From Alphaproteobacteria bacterium (GTDB taxonomy: Bacteria; Pseudomonadota; Alphaproteobacteria; GCA-2731375), in contig JADHTB010000002.1 of the NCBI GenBank assembly GCA_016776605.1, positions 194,842 to 258,841 on the forward strand: 64,000 nucleotides of DNA, in the 5' to 3' direction. The first letter of the stretch is position 1; the number at the start of each line of letters is the position of its first letter. Of this stretch, positions 48,151 through 58,257 are shown piece by piece. Both the position numbers and the translations under genes were made by a program. The notes under the pieces are model-generated. The model was given only the letters and a program-made list of their open reading frames with translations. It had not been told where the DNA came from and ran no database searches.

Positions 48151-49187
48151 TCGGTTTGTCCAAGCCTTTGCCCCACCCCGGACCGGGTCTGAAGGGCGCG
48201 CCACCACGGCTCGTTATCCAGATACCATTGGACGGTTTTTGCAAGCCCCTCGTCCAACGTGACCGAGGGACGCCAACCCAATTCGGTCCGGATGCGGGTC
48301 GGATCAATGGCATAGCGCAAGTCATGACCCGGTCGGTCGGTCACAAAGGTGATCAAACCGGCATAGGGGTGGTCGGCGGGGCGCTTTTCATCCAAGATCG
48401 CGCAAATTTTGCGCACTATATCAATATTCCTCGCTTCGTTTTCGCCGCCGATATTATAGCTGCGGCCCAGTTGTCCCTTTTTCAGCACGGTCAAAAGCGC
48501 TTCGGCATGGTCTTCTACATAGAGCCAATCCCGCACATTCTCGCCCTTGCCGTAGACCGGCAGCGGTTTGCCCGCCAAGGCGTTGATGATGATTACAGGG
48601 ATCAGCTTTTCCGGAAAATGGAAGGGGCCGTAATTGTTGGAACAATTGCTCAGCACCACCGGCAGGCCATAGGTTTCCGACCATGCCCGCACCAAATGGT
48701 CACTTGCCGCCTTTGACGCCGCATAAGGGCTGTTGGGTGCATAGGCGGTGTCTTCGGTAAAGTGGCCGGTTTCACCCAAGCTCCCGAAAACCTCGTCGGT
48801 CGAGATATGATGAAACCGCAAACCATCCGGCTTGCCCTTGGCGGTCCAATAGCTTCGGACCGCTTCCAGCAGGTTATAGGTGCCGGAGATATTGGTGTCG
48901 ATAAAATCGCCCGGAGCATCGATGGACCGGTCCACATGGCTCTCGGCCGCCAGATGCATAATTGCATCGGGCTGATGGGTACTCAAAGTCTGGTCAAGGG
49001 CCGCGCGGTCCCGTAGATCGCCCTGCACAAAGGTATAATGCGGGTGATCCGCGACCGAGGCCACATTGTCCAGGCAGGCGGCATAGGTCAGCGCATCAAG
49101 GTTCACAACCTGATACTCCTGCGCAATGGCAAGGCGCACCACGGCAGACCCGATAAAACCTGCCCCACCTGTGACTAAAATCTTCAT
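48147..49187 (-). CDS. rmlB: dTDP-glucose 4,6-dehydratase
   Basis: 346-aa extended [23 protein letters not shown] is the NAD loop; [35 protein letters not shown] and [15 protein letters not shown] (YxxxK) follow in the usual order, and the C-terminal [12 protein letters not shown] and [15 protein letters not shown] are characteristic. It converts dTDP-glucose to the 4-keto-6-deoxy intermediate. 17 bases separate it from rmlC. Confidence 0.97.
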   Translation of the reverse strand: MKILVTGGAGFIGSAVVRLAIAQEYQVVNLDALTYAACLDNVASVADHPHYTFVQGDLRDRAALDQTLSTHQPDAIMHLAAESHVDRSIDAPGDFIDTNISGTYNLLEAVRSYWTAKGKPDGLRFHHISTDEVFGSLGETGHFTEDTAYAPNSPYAASKAASDHLVRAWSETYGLPVVLSNCSNNYGPFHFPEKLIPVIIINALAGKPLPVYGKGENVRDWLYVEDHAEALLTVLKKGQLGRSYNIGGENEARNIDIVRKICAILDEKRPADHPYAGLITFVTDRPGHDLRYAIDPTRIRTELGWRPSVTLDEGLAKTVQWYLDNEPWWRALQTRSGVGQRLGQTE

Positions 49188-49204
49188 CGCTTAGTCTTCA
49201 CAGT

Positions 49205-49747
49205 TTAGTCTTCATAGCGAAATGGATTATTCAGATCCCGAAGTAGCGGTGCCGCCGCGTCTTTGTCCGATAAAAGCGCATTGGCAGGATCAATCGGCCA
49301 GGCGATGCCGATATCAGGATCATCAAAGCGCACGGCGCCTTCGCATTCAGGTGCGTAATAGTCCGAGCATTTGTAATTTATCTCGGTATTAGGCTCCAGA
49401 GTGATGAACCCGTGCAAAAAGCCCACTGGAACGAACAGCTGCTTGCCGTTCTGAAAACTCAGCTCTTCCCCGGCCCACTGGCCATAGGTCGGACTGCCAA
49501 TGCGAATATCGACTGTAATGTCTAACAGCCGGCCACTCCCGCAGCGAACAAGCTTTGCCTGGGCATGTGGCGGAGCTTGAAAATGCAGCCCGCGCACGGT
49601 GCCGGCTTCATAGGATAGGGAATGGTTGTCTTGCACAAAATCGATCTCGATCCCTTGCCCGGCCAATCGCGCCTTGTTCCAGGTCTCGGAAAAGAAGCCC
49701 CGATTGTCTTCGAAACGCGCCGGTAAAAGAACTTTTAACTGATGCAC
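49205..49747 (-). CDS. rmlC: dTDP-4-dehydrorhamnose 3,5-epimerase
   Basis: 180-aa cupin epimerase. Diagnostic parts are EDNRGFFSETWNKA, the catalytic His in GTVRGLHFQAPPHAQAKLVR, the FVPVGFLHGFITLEPN segment and YKCSDYYAPECEGAVRFDDP. First gene of the rml run. Upstream there is element E6 and the direct repeat 49954-50029, so the promoter must lie within or next to these. Confidence 0.96.
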   Translation of the reverse strand: MHQLKVLLPARFEDNRGFFSETWNKARLAGQGIEIDFVQDNHSLSYEAGTVRGLHFQAPPHAQAKLVRCGSGRLLDITVDIRIGSPTYGQWAGEELSFQNGKQLFVPVGFLHGFITLEPNTEINYKCSDYYAPECEGAVRFDDPDIGIAWPIDPANALLSDKDAAAPLLRDLNNPFRYED

Positions 49748-49780
49748 TGTTGCAACCTTAATAAGTAGCGAAAATCACGC

Positions 49781-49883
49781 CAGAGCACTTTCATTCTGAA
49801 AATGCTCTGGTCTTTAGAGTTAGAGCAATTTTTCCAATCACTTAGAATCGCTTCGCGATTCTCATTCATTCGGAATTGCTCTA
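49781..49883. repeat. Dispersed element E6, 103-base extended form
   Basis: Left end CAGAGCACTTTC (the expected TA is CA), right end GGAATTGCTCTA with TA at 49882-49883. The order of parts is the same as in the inner copy of E1: 40-base part with the TTCATTCTGAA stem first, then the 63-base part with AGAATCGC/GCGATTCT. It lies upstream of rmlC and does not touch a stop codon. Confidence 0.85.
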
Positions 49884-49953
49884 GATACGATGTCCCAAGC
49901 GGTTGTTTATTCGATCCGGCCTTGAGACGCTGACGTTTGCATCATAGCCGATT

Positions 49954-50029
49954 GTCATGGCTTTCTTCCTCGATAGGTTGGCGGCATTATCCAGGCTCGC
50001 GAACAGAATGACCATGGCGAAGATGCCGG
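49954..50029. repeat. Right copy of the 75-base direct repeat flanking the rhamnose genes
   Basis: Second copy of the segment at 45336-45409, same orientation; the 24 bases ending at 50029 are identical. Together the two copies bracket the glycosyltransferase and rml genes, about 4.6 kb. Confidence 0.75.
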
Positions 50030-50119
50030 GGTGGCTTTTGCGATGGCCGAAAACAAAAGCGCCCGCCGCGCGATGAAGCGGGGCAGGCGGCTAATGTTAA
50101 CGTTGCCGATTAAGCCAGG

Positions 50120-50476
50120 CTATGGCTTGTCTTCGAATATGCTCAGGTTCAGGGGCAGTATTTCGCCCATCCAGACGGGCCAATCGCGGTGGTCTTCCAG
50201 ATCCTTCGAGGTGTTGGGATGCAGGAAGATCGTCAGGCCGCGGCGGTTCAGCATCAACCAGGGGACAAGTTCGGCAAACATATCCGTGCCGAATTTGACC
50301 TGATAGCTCCACCGTGGATGCGGCCCGACCATCTTTTCATGCCATCGGCCCATTTCGATATCAAAGCGTGCCTCGATCTCTTCACGCAGTGCCTTGGCCG
50401 GCTCCCGGCTGTCAGCATCGAAATAGACGTGGGCGTGGTAGTCTTGAATCGCTTCAGGCGCCACCGGATCAGCCAT
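50120..50476 (-). CDS. DOPA 4,5-dioxygenase-family protein
   Basis: 118-aa protein of the DODA family (Pfam DOPA_dioxygen), first described as fungal extradiol DOPA dioxygenase. Visible motifs are DYHAHVYFDADS with two His, MGRWHEKMVGPHPRWSYQV, and IFLHPNTSKDLEDHRDWPVWMG; the His residues of these segments are candidate iron ligands. In bacteria the substrate is rarely known. It begins 2 bases after the grxD stop, last gene of the pur-bolA-grxD run. Confidence 0.88.
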   Translation of the reverse strand: MADPVAPEAIQDYHAHVYFDADSREPAKALREEIEARFDIEMGRWHEKMVGPHPRWSYQVKFGTDMFAELVPWLMLNRRGLTIFLHPNTSKDLEDHRDWPVWMGEILPLNLSIFEDKP

Positions 50477-50478
50477 AA

Positions 50479-50817
50479 TTATGCGGCTTCGGTCTCGACA
50501 CCCTTGGCTTTCAGGGTTTCCTGTAGTTCGCCGGCTTCGTACATTTCGCGGATGATGTCACAGCCGCCGACAAATTCGCCTTTGATGTAAAGCTGCGGAA
50601 TGGTCGGCCAGTTGGAGAATTCCTTGATGCCGTTGCGCACGTCATCGTTGGCCAGGACGTCGATGCCCTTGAACTTGACGCCCACATGGCTCAACACCTG
50701 AACCACCATGGAGGAAAAGCCGCATTGCGGAAATACCGGTGTGCCCTTCATGAACAGCACCACGTCATTGGCGTCGAGTTCGCTTTGAATGGTGTCGAAG
50801 ACTGGATTGTCACTCAT
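50479..50817 (-). CDS. grxD: Monothiol glutaredoxin (Grx4 type)
   Basis: 112-aa CGFS glutaredoxin. PVFPQCGFSSMVVQVL carries the CGFS site near residue 32, and WPTIPQLYIKGEFVGGCDI binds glutathione. These proteins hold a [2Fe-2S] cluster shared between two monomers and pair with BolA in iron-sulfur trafficking. The bolA gene is next upstream, which supports that. ATG 50817 follows a TTCC-type purine-rich leader; the longer frame is not needed. Confidence 0.95.
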   Translation of the reverse strand: MSDNPVFDTIQSELDANDVVLFMKGTPVFPQCGFSSMVVQVLSHVGVKFKGIDVLANDDVRNGIKEFSNWPTIPQLYIKGEFVGGCDIIREMYEAGELQETLKAKGVETEAA

Positions 50818-50895
50818 GGTTTGCTTCCTTTGTGTTGGGGTGGCTCCCCACGGCCACCACTTAAATTTCATCTAAAATACTTACGAAAAAATGAC

Positions 50896-51138
50896 TTATT
50901 TTTCCGCGCCGGGCAAGGCGGTTTGCAGGGCCAGGGCATGCAATTGCCCGCCCATGCGGCCTTGCAGGGCCTGATACACCATTTGGTGCTGCTGCACCCT
51001 GGATTTGCCGGCAAATTCGGCGGAAACCACCAGGGCGGCGTAATGATCGCCGTCGCCGCGCAGATCCTCAATGGTGACCCGGGCGTCGGCAATACTCTGT
51101 TTGATCAATTGCTCAATCTCTACGGCATCCATGGCCAT
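50896..51138 (-). CDS. bolA: BolA-family protein
   Basis: 80-aa BolA protein. DGDHYAALVVSAEFAGKSRVQQHQMVYQAL contains the conserved His (RVQQHQ) used to bind the shared Fe-S cluster with monothiol glutaredoxin, and the LHALALQT end is typical. GGAG lies 8 bases before ATG 51138. It lies between purL (18-base gap) and grxD. Confidence 0.95.
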   Translation of the reverse strand: MAMDAVEIEQLIKQSIADARVTIEDLRGDGDHYAALVVSAEFAGKSRVQQHQMVYQALQGRMGGQLHALALQTALPGAEK

Positions 51139-51156
51139 GGCCGTCTCTCCAATTCT

Positions 51157-53343
51157 CTAGTTGCTGTTCATGTAGTCGGGAAGCCATGCTTCGTGCGATC
51201 GGCGCAATCTGCTTAATGATATAGGTTCGCAAGTGTTCAGGGTCAATGTCTCGCCCCCCGTTCGGCCGATGATTTGTGCCGGAACCTGTCGTTTTTCGGC
51301 TTGTTGCAGGATGGCGTCCACCAACGTCGCGGGTACGGACAGCAAATAACGGCCCTGATCCTCGCCGAACCAAAAGCCGGGATCGTCGGGGCCGTTAAGG
51401 TCCAGTCCAATGTCACCCGCCATGGCCATCTCGGCCGCGGCAACCAGTAAACCGCCGTCTGAAAGATCGTGGCAGGTATCCACCGTGCCGGCGGCGATCA
51501 ACCCGCGCACGAAATCGCCATTGTGCCGTTCCACTGCCAGCTCGACGGGCGGCGGCGGCCCATCCTGGCGCTGCAGCAGTTGGCGCAAATAGATCGTTTG
51601 GCCCAGGTGCCCCTTGGTCTCGCCAATCAGGATAATTTGGTCATCGGTTCGGCGCAGGGCCAGATCTGCGTGCTTTTCAAGATCATCCAGAACACCAATG
51701 CCGCCAATGGCCGGGGTAGGCAGAATGGCCTGCCCGTGGGTTTCGTTGTAAAGCGAGACATTGCCCGAGACGACCGGAAAATCGAGAGCTATGCAGGCCT
51801 CGCCCATACCCTGGATGCAGCCCACCAGCTGGCCCATGGTTTCAGGCCGTTCCGGGTTGCCGAAATTCAGGCAATCGGTAATTGCCAGGGGACGGGCGCC
51901 CACCGCCGTCAGATTTCGCCAAACCTCCGCCACCGCCTGCGCCCCGCCCTGGTGGGGATCGGCCAGGCAATAACGCGGCGTGCAATCGGTGGTGATGGCC
52001 AGACCGCGGTTGCTGCCGTGAATACGCACGATTGCCGCGTCACCGCCCGGCTTGCGCACTGTATCGGCCATCACGCTGTTATCATATTGCTCCCATACCC
52101 AGCGCCGCGACGACAAATCCGGGCCCGCCAGCATAATCTGCAGGGCTGCCATATGATCCATGGGCGCGGTCACCGCCGCCAGCGGTGCGGGCGCGGACGT
52201 CTTGACCCAGGGGCGTTCGTATTCCGGGGATTCATCCACCAACGGGCGGACGGGAATATCGAACACCACGGCGCCATTATTCCGGCCGATAAAACGGCCC
52301 GTATCGGTGACCCGGCCCACTACGGCGAAATCAAGCTGCCATTTGTCAAAGATCGCTTTTGCTGCGTCCTCGGAGCCCGGGCGCAAGACCATCAACATGC
52401 GTTCCTGGCTTTCCGACAGCATCACTTCGTAGGGGGTCATGCCAGTTTCCCGCTGTGGCACCTTGTCGATGTCCAGATCGAGGCCGACGCCGCCCTTATC
52501 CGCCATTTCCACCGAGGAACAGGTGAGCCCGGCCGCACCCATGTCCTGGATCGCTACGATGGCGTCCGTGCCCATTAGTTCCAGACAGGCTTCGATCAGC
52601 AGTTTCTCGGTGAAAGGATCGCCGACCTGGACCGTGGGGCGTTTCTCTTCCGTGGCGTCGTCGAATTCGGCCGAGGCCATGGTGGCGCCGTGAATGCCGT
52701 CGCGGCCGGTCTTGGAGCCGACATAGACCACCGGGTTGCCGATCCCGGCGGCGGCGGAATAAAAGATCTTGTCCGCATCCGCCAGCCCGACCGTCATGGC
52801 GTTTACCAGGATATTGCCGTTGTAGGCCGCATCGAAATTCACTTCGCCGCCCACGGTTGGCACGCCGACACAATTGCCATAGCCACCGACGCCGGCCACC
52901 ACGCCCGCCACCAGGTGGCGCGTCTTGGCGTCTTCCGGGGCGCCAAAGCGCAAGGCGTTCATATTGGCGATGGGCCGCGCACCCATGGTAAAGACATCAC
53001 GCAGGATGCCGCCCACGCCCGTCGCGGCGCCCTGGTAGGGTTCGATGAAAGAGGGATGGTTGTGGCTTTCCATCTTGAAGATGGCCGCCTTGCCATCGCC
53101 AATATCCACCACGCCGGCATTTTCGCCCGGTCCGCAAATCACCCACGGCGCCTCGGTGGGCAGGGTTTTCAACCAGAACTTGGACGATTTATAGGAACAA
53201 TGTTCCGACCACATGACGGAAAAGATGCCCAGCTCGGTCAGGTTCGGCTCCCGCCCCAGGACATTCAGGATTGTCTGATATTCAGCCTCCGACAGGCCAT
53301 GTTCGGCGACCTGGGCAGGGGTGATGTTCGGTTCGTTGCGCAA
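51157..53343 (-). CDS. purL: Phosphoribosylformylglycinamidine synthase, subunit II
   Basis: 728-aa ATP-dependent synthase of the small, PurS/PurQ-dependent type. [20 protein letters not shown] is the usual N-terminus, followed by [36 protein letters not shown] (catalytic His) and [11 protein letters not shown]. The probable start is TTG at 53343, 10 bases after the purQ stop with TAGGA upstream; this gives the family length. A longer frame to 53409 would overlap purQ. Third-step complex of purine synthesis with PurQ and PurS. Confidence 0.95.
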   Translation of the reverse strand: MRNEPNITPAQVAEHGLSEAEYQTILNVLGREPNLTELGIFSVMWSEHCSYKSSKFWLKTLPTEAPWVICGPGENAGVVDIGDGKAAIFKMESHNHPSFIEPYQGAATGVGGILRDVFTMGARPIANMNALRFGAPEDAKTRHLVAGVVAGVGGYGNCVGVPTVGGEVNFDAAYNGNILVNAMTVGLADADKIFYSAAAGIGNPVVYVGSKTGRDGIHGATMASAEFDDATEEKRPTVQVGDPFTEKLLIEACLELMGTDAIVAIQDMGAAGLTCSSVEMADKGGVGLDLDIDKVPQRETGMTPYEVMLSESQERMLMVLRPGSEDAAKAIFDKWQLDFAVVGRVTDTGRFIGRNNGAVVFDIPVRPLVDESPEYERPWVKTSAPAPLAAVTAPMDHMAALQIMLAGPDLSSRRWVWEQYDNSVMADTVRKPGGDAAIVRIHGSNRGLAITTDCTPRYCLADPHQGGAQAVAEVWRNLTAVGARPLAITDCLNFGNPERPETMGQLVGCIQGMGEACIALDFPVVSGNVSLYNETHGQAILPTPAIGGIGVLDDLEKHADLALRRTDDQIILIGETKGHLGQTIYLRQLLQRQDGPPPPVELAVERHNGDFVRGLIAAGTVDTCHDLSDGGLLVAAAEMAMAGDIGLDLNGPDDPGFWFGEDQGRYLLSVPATLVDAILQQAEKRQVPAQIIGRTGGETLTLNTCEPISLSRLRRSHEAWLPDYMNSN

Positions 53344-53353
53344 GGCGGATTTC

Positions 53354-54037
53354 CTAAGAGAGGGCGGAGACGAGACTGTCCAGCAGACCCCGGCCGTCAG
53401 TACCGCCATGCAGCGGGTCGGCGGCCCGTTCCGGGTGCGGCATCAGGCCCAGTACGGTCCTTCGGTCGTTGAAAATTCCGGCGATATCGTCGATCGAGCC
53501 ATTCGGATTAGCACTTTCATCGCCAGCGCTGCCGCAATAACGAAAGGCGATCCGGTCGCCCGCCTGCAATTCAGCAAGGGTATCGGGATCGGCAAAATAC
53601 TGGCCGTCATGATGCGCCACCGGGATGCGCAGGATCTGGCCCTGTTCATAGCGGCTGGTGAACTGGGTTTGGCTATTCTCGACCCGGATATTGATGTCGC
53701 GGCAAACAAAATTGCGGCCCGCGTTAAGCAGCAGGGCACCGGGCAGTAAACCGGCTTCTAACAGGATCTGAAAGCCATTGCAGATGCCCAATACGGCAAC
53801 GCCCTGTTGGGCCCGCGCCACCACTTCGCGCATGATGGGCGAGCGCGCCGACATGGCGCCGCAGCGCAGATAGTCACCATACGAGAATCCGCCCGGCAGC
53901 ACGATCAGATCGGTCTGGGCCATCTCGGTCTGGCCATGCCAGACCATCTCGACAGGGCCGCCCATGCTGTTTGCCAGCGCCACTTGAATGTCGCGGTCAC
54001 AATTGGAACCTGGGAAAACAATAACGGAAGCTTTCAT
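53354..54037 (-). CDS. purQ: Phosphoribosylformylglycinamidine synthase, glutaminase subunit
   Basis: 227-aa class I glutamine amidotransferase. [14 protein letters not shown] at the N-terminus, [14 protein letters not shown], and the nucleophile C86 in [16 protein letters not shown] are seen; the triad His and Glu are in GLMPHPERA near the end. It supplies ammonia to PurL. It starts 6 bases after purS. Confidence 0.97.
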   Translation of the reverse strand: MKASVIVFPGSNCDRDIQVALANSMGGPVEMVWHGQTEMAQTDLIVLPGGFSYGDYLRCGAMSARSPIMREVVARAQQGVAVLGICNGFQILLEAGLLPGALLLNAGRNFVCRDINIRVENSQTQFTSRYEQGQILRIPVAHHDGQYFADPDTLAELQAGDRIAFRYCGSAGDESANPNGSIDDIAGIFNDRRTVLGLMPHPERAADPLHGGTDGRGLLDSLVSALS

Positions 54038-54043
54038 AGCTGC

Positions 54044-54289
54044 TTATTCGTTATCCAATTCGATGGCGTAGTTTTCGATGACCGTATTGGCGAGCAATTT
54101 TTCGCACATGGCCTCGACCGCTTTGCGCGCCTTGTTGGCATCGCTTTCGGCTAATTCCAGTTCGATCAATTTGCCTTGCCGCACTTCGCCTATCCCGGCG
54201 AAACCCAAATTCTTCAGGGTTAAGCCAATGGCCTTGCCCTGCGGATCGAGGACGCCGGTTTTGTAGGAAACATGCACCCGTGCCTTCAT
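54044..54289 (-). CDS. purS: Phosphoribosylformylglycinamidine synthase, PurS subunit
   Basis: 81-aa small subunit that bridges PurL and Pur[21 protein letters not shown] and [11 protein letters not shown] are the family hallmarks. ATG 54289 overlaps the purC stop (ATGA); the longer upstream frame belongs to the purC shadow. Its presence confirms the three-subunit FGAM synthase. Confidence 0.96.
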   Translation of the reverse strand: MKARVHVSYKTGVLDPQGKAIGLTLKNLGFAGIGEVRQGKLIELELAESDANKARKAVEAMCEKLLANTVIENYAIELDNE

Positions 54290-55050
54290 TGCATCACCGC
54301 CGGACCTTTCAGGTCGTTTGGCCCGCCTTCCGGCAGGATGCCCAGGCGGCGGGCAACTTCTTGATAAGCCTCGGACACGCCGCCCAGGTCGCGGCGAAAG
54401 CGATCCTTGTCCATCTTTTCGTTGCTGTTGATATCCCACAGGCGGCAGCTGTCGGGACTGATCTCGTCGGCCAGGACGGTGCGGATGTCCTCGTCAACGT
54501 ACAGACGGCCAAATTCGATCTTGAAATCAATCAGACGGATGCCGACGCCGGCGAACAGGCCAAACAATATGTCGTTAATTCGCAGGGACATGGCCATTAT
54601 GTCATCAATCTCGGGCGGGGTGGCCCAGCCGAAGGCGGTGATATGTTCCTCGCTGACCAGGGGATCGCCTAATTCGTCGGATTTGTAGCAGAATTCAACG
54701 ATGGAGCGGGGCAGGGGGGTGCCTTCGGGTATGCCGAGGCGCTTGGACATGGAGCCGGCGGCAACGTTGCGTACGATCACCTCAAGTGGAATGATTTCCA
54801 CCTCCCGGATCAGCTGTTCCCGCATGTTCAGGCGGCGCACGAAATGGGTCGGGATGCCAATCTCCGCCAGGCGCAACATGATATATTCCGAGATCCGGTT
54901 ATTCAGAACGCCCTTGCCGACAATGGTGCCTTTTTTTTCGTTATTGAAGGCGGTGGCATCATCCTTGAAATATTGCACCAAAGTGCCAGGCTCCGGTCCT
55001 TCGTAAAGGATTTTCGCCTTGCCTTCGTAGACTTTTCTACGCCTGACCAT
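54286..55050 (-). CDS. purC: SAICAR synthetase
   Basis: 254-aa phosphoribosylaminoimidazole-succinocarboxamide synthase. [16 protein letters not shown] is the ATP-binding start, IPTHFVRRL and [17 protein letters not shown] follow, and [10 protein letters not shown] and [13 protein letters not shown] are the active-site segments. GAGGTTACC precedes the ATG at 55050. First gene of purC-purS-purQ-purL-bolA-grxD. Confidence 0.97.
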   Translation of the reverse strand: MVRRRKVYEGKAKILYEGPEPGTLVQYFKDDATAFNNEKKGTIVGKGVLNNRISEYIMLRLAEIGIPTHFVRRLNMREQLIREVEIIPLEVIVRNVAAGSMSKRLGIPEGTPLPRSIVEFCYKSDELGDPLVSEEHITAFGWATPPEIDDIMAMSLRINDILFGLFAGVGIRLIDFKIEFGRLYVDEDIRTVLADEISPDSCRLWDINSNEKMDKDRFRRDLGGVSEAYQEVARRLGILPEGGPNDLKGPAVMQ

Positions 55051-55116
55051 GGTAACCTCGATATTAGGGGCGGTGGTTTCGCAGGCGGGTCCTTTGCCCC
55101 TCACCGTAGGCTTCGA

Positions 55117-55145
55117 CGTATAGCCGATAAGCGGCCGCATAACAA
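55117..55145 (-). promoter_or_regulatory. Candidate promoter of the pur operon
   Basis: On the minus strand TTGTTA (55145-55140) and TATACG (55122-55117) are separated by 17 bases, about 70 bases before the purC start. A fair sigma-70 match in the only gap where the operon promoter can lie. No PurR-type operator was recognised. Confidence 0.4.
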
Positions 55146-55260
55146 TGTTATCATCGGTCTTTGAACCGCTTTCGCGCCGGGCCGGGCGCTGTCGGTCAAG
55201 GGGTCACGGGCAGGGTCCGTGCCTACGCCGGGATTACAACAAGATTACTCCGAATCAGGC

Positions 55261-55291
55261 TTGACCTTACTGTAACTAGAAGCTTTATGTT
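55261..55291 (+). promoter_or_regulatory. CueR-type promoter of copA
   Basis: TTGACC at 55261-55266 and TATGTT at 55286-55291 are 19 bases apart, the over-long spacing typical of MerR-family-activated promoters. The spacer holds the dyad CTTACTGTAACTAGAAG, very similar to the known CueR boxes with ACCTT and AAGG arms. The regulator gene cueR lies downstream of copA, so copper should induce the pair. The rest of the 300-base gap 55051-55350 holds the candidate pur promoter (55117-55145) and otherwise shows nothing else. Confidence 0.75.
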
Positions 55292-55350
55292 GCAAAATAG
55301 ATCGCCGTCGCTCCATGGGCCGCGGAACATCTATCCAGCAGGAGTGATCA

Positions 55351-57822
55351 ATGACCGAAGTGGCTGCGTCCGAAGGCGAACATGCGATCGATCCGGTTTG
55401 TGGCATGCAGGTCGCGCTGCCAACCGAGAAGCCTACTTTCGAATATAGGGGCGACATTTACCACTTCTGCAGCGCCGGTTGCGCGGGAAAATTCGAAAGC
55501 GACCCACCGGGCTATTTGAGCGGCACCGCCCAGGCCGCCGCGAAAAAACTGAAGGAAGCCCAGGCGTTGGAGCAGGCAAAGACATCCGGTGGCGCATCCG
55601 GCAAGGGTGGCTATATCTGCCCCATGTGTCCCGAGGTTTGGAGCGCCACGCCGGCCAGCTGCCCCAATTGTGGCATGGCCTTGGAAGCTGAATTGGTGAT
55701 CGGCGCCACCGAAACCAAATACACCTGCCCCATGCACCTGGAAATTGTTCAGGATGGGCCGGGCGACTGCCCGATTTGCGGTATGGCGCTGGAGCCGGTT
55801 ACGGTCACAGTCGAGGCCGAGCCGAATGCGGAATTGGTCGATATGACCCGGCGCTTCTGGATCGCCGGGGCGCTTTCGCTGCCGGTATTATTCCTAGCCA
55901 TGGGTGAAATGGTGCCAGGACTGTCCAGCATCGTTGGCGGTTCGTGGAACCCTTGGGTACAGCTCGTCCTCGCCAGCCCCGTGGTGTTGTGGGCCGGCTG
56001 GCCGTTCTTTGATCGCGGCGGAAAATCCCTGGTCACCATGAACCTCAACATGTTCACGCTGATCGCTATCGGCACCGGGGCCGCCTATGGCTATAGCGTC
56101 GTCGGGGTATTGCTGCCCGATGCCTTTCCCGATGGTTTCCGCGACAGCGAGGGCCGGGTCGCGATTTACCTGGAGGCCGCGGCGGTCATCATCACCTTGG
56201 TGTTATTAGGCCAGGTTATGGAGCTTCGCGCCCGCGAGCAAACCAGCGGCGCCTTGCGGGCCTTGTTGGATTTGGCGCCGAAAACCGCGCGGCGTTTGCG
56301 CGAAGGCGCAGAAGACGAAGAAATTGGACTGGCCGAAGTGCAGTTAGGTGACAAGCTACGCATACGGCCCGGCGATGGTATCCCGGTGGACGGCGAGGTC
56401 GTAGACGGCCACAGTGCGGTCGATGAATCAATGATTAGCGGTGAATCCCTGCCGGTTGAAAAATTGCCCGGTGACAGCGTCGTCGCCGGTACCTTGAACG
56501 GCAACGGGGCATTGGTGATGCGCGCCGACAAGATCGGCTCCGAAACCATGCTGGCCCGTATCGTGCAGATGGTGGCGGATGCGCAACGCAGCCGCGCACC
56601 GATCCAGCGGGTCGCCGACATGGTGGCCGGTTACTTTGTTCCGGTGGTGATCGTTTGCGCCATTCTGGCCTTTATCGCCTGGGCGGTCTGGGGTCCCACG
56701 CCGCCGCTGGCCTATGGTCTGCTTGCAGCCGTCTCGGTACTGATCATCGCCTGTCCCTGCGCCCTGGGTCTGGCAACGCCAATGTCTATCATGGTCGGCA
56801 CCGGGCGCGGCGCCCAGGTTGGGGTGCTGCTGAAAAGCGCCGAGGCGCTGGAGCGCTTCGAAAAGGTCGATACACTGGTGGTGGACAAGACCGGTACATT
56901 GACCATGGGTAAACCGACGCTAACCAAGGTGGTGGCCGCCGCGGGGTTTGACGAGGACGAAGTGCTTGGTTTGGTCGCCAGCCTGGAGCGGGCCAGTGAG
57001 CATCCCTTGGCGGAAGCTATCGTCACGGGCGCCAAGGCGCGTGACATTGCCATGATCGAACCCACCAATTTTCTGGCGACGATTGGTATGGGTGTCGCCG
57101 GCAAGGTGAATGGGCGCAGTGTTGCCTTTGGCAATGCGGCCATGATGGCCGGGCAGGGCGTGGACGTCTCTTCGCTGCCGGCGGATGAATTACGCCGCCA
57201 GGGTGCGACAGCGATGTTTGCCGCCGTGGATGGCGCCGCCGCCGGGTTGATCGCGGTGGCCGACCAGATCAAGGATACCACGCCCGGCGCTATCCAGGCC
57301 CTGCATGGTGAAGGGTTGCGGATCGTCATGTTGACCGGCGACAACCGCACCACGGCCGAAGCGGTGGGGAACCAGCTTGGTATCGATGAAATCGTTGCCG
57401 AGGTATTGCCCGACCAGAAGAGCGCGACAGTAAAGCGGTTGCAGGAACAGGGCCATGTGGTGGCGATGGCCGGCGATGGGGTCAACGACGCGCCCGCCCT
57501 GGCCCAGGCTGATATCGGCATCGCCATGGGTACGGGCACCGACGTGGCGATCGAAAGCGCCGGCGTCACGCTGGTCAAGGGCGATCTTAACGGCATTGTC
57601 CGGGCCCGCCGGATCAGCCGGGCAACCATGCGGAACATCCGCCAAAACCTGTTCTTTGCCTTTTTCTACAATGCCCTCGGCGTGCCCTTGGCGGCAGGGG
57701 TGCTGTATCCGTTCTTCGACATTTTATTGAGCCCGATCATCGCGGCCGCGGCCATGAGTTTAAGCTCGGTTTCGGTTGTTCTCAACGCGCTACGCCTGCG
57801 CCGGACACGGCTGGATATCTGA
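55351..57822 (+). CDS. copA: Copper-exporting P1B-type ATPase with YHS and metal-binding domains
   Basis: 823-aa inner-membrane pump. Residues 12-55 form a YHS domain ([18 protein letters not shown]); 85-150 hold two CPMC/CPMH...CGMALE heavy-metal-binding modules, which replace the usual HMA domains. Then come the eight-helix P1B core with CPC at C468-P469-C470, phosphorylated D512 (DKTGT), SEHPLAEAI, and [10 protein letters not shown]. The last helix has [16 protein letters not shown], the Cu(I) site of P1B-1 pumps. It should export Cu(I) (or Ag(I)). The MerR-type promoter upstream and cueR 2 bases downstream support copper control. Confidence 0.95.
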   Translation: MTEVAASEGEHAIDPVCGMQVALPTEKPTFEYRGDIYHFCSAGCAGKFESDPPGYLSGTAQAAAKKLKEAQALEQAKTSGGASGKGGYICPMCPEVWSATPASCPNCGMALEAELVIGATETKYTCPMHLEIVQDGPGDCPICGMALEPVTVTVEAEPNAELVDMTRRFWIAGALSLPVLFLAMGEMVPGLSSIVGGSWNPWVQLVLASPVVLWAGWPFFDRGGKSLVTMNLNMFTLIAIGTGAAYGYSVVGVLLPDAFPDGFRDSEGRVAIYLEAAAVIITLVLLGQVMELRAREQTSGALRALLDLAPKTARRLREGAEDEEIGLAEVQLGDKLRIRPGDGIPVDGEVVDGHSAVDESMISGESLPVEKLPGDSVVAGTLNGNGALVMRADKIGSETMLARIVQMVADAQRSRAPIQRVADMVAGYFVPVVIVCAILAFIAWAVWGPTPPLAYGLLAAVSVLIIACPCALGLATPMSIMVGTGRGAQVGVLLKSAEALERFEKVDTLVVDKTGTLTMGKPTLTKVVAAAGFDEDEVLGLVASLERASEHPLAEAIVTGAKARDIAMIEPTNFLATIGMGVAGKVNGRSVAFGNAAMMAGQGVDVSSLPADELRRQGATAMFAAVDGAAAGLIAVADQIKDTTPGAIQALHGEGLRIVMLTGDNRTTAEAVGNQLGIDEIVAEVLPDQKSATVKRLQEQGHVVAMAGDGVNDAPALAQADIGIAMGTGTDVAIESAGVTLVKGDLNGIVRARRISRATMRNIRQNLFFAFFYNALGVPLAAGVLYPFFDILLSPIIAAAAMSLSSVSVVLNALRLRRTRLDI

Positions 57823-57824
57823 GC

Positions 57825-58247
57825 ATGAACATCGGGGATGCCGCCAAGGCCACGGGGCTGTCTGCAAAGACCATTCGCTATTACGAAGGCATCAATCTGG
57901 TCGTCGCGGATCGCTCGGAAAACGGCTATCGCAACTATTCCGATGCCCATATCCACAAGCTGCGGTTTGTGCAGCGCGCCCGCCGATTAGGCTTCTCCAT
58001 CGATGTCTGCCGGGCCCTTCTTTCCCTTTACCAAGACCGCAATCGGGCCAGCGCCGAGGTGAAAAGCATCGCCAAGAAACATCTGGGGGAAATCGAGGCC
58101 AAGATCGTCGAGCTGCAAAATTTGCAGCAGACGCTGTCCCATCTAATCGATCACTGCGCCGGCGACGATCGGCCAAACTGCCCGATCATGGATGACTTAT
58201 CGGGCGAATTTCACGATACGTCAGCGGACGACCGCAAACTGCACTGA
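57825..58247 (+). CDS. cueR: Cu(I)-responsive MerR-family regulator
   Basis: 140-aa MerR protein. The winged-helix start MNIGDAAKATGLSAKTIRYYEGI and YRNYSDAHIHKLRFVQRARRLGFSI are typical, then the dimerisation helix. The metal loop is CAGDDRPNCPI, two Cys spaced by seven, as in CueR/HmrR. It should activate the 55261-55291 promoter in response to copper. It starts 2 bases after the copA stop, so feedback with the pump is built in. Confidence 0.94.
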   Translation: MNIGDAAKATGLSAKTIRYYEGINLVVADRSENGYRNYSDAHIHKLRFVQRARRLGFSIDVCRALLSLYQDRNRASAEVKSIAKKHLGEIEAKIVELQNLQQTLSHLIDHCAGDDRPNCPIMDDLSGEFHDTSADDRKLH

Positions 58248-58257
58248 GCCTCGATTG

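Larger units (their letters stand above)
49748..50119. other. Intergenic region with element E6 and right direct repeat
   Basis: 372 bases with no gene that I can support. 49781-49883 is element E6, and 49954-50029 is the second copy of the direct repeat. The rest (49884-49953 and 50030-50119) shows nothing recognisable. On the minus strand a frame starting MVILFASLDNAAN at 50015 runs through to E6; it is probably a remnant. Confidence 0.5.
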
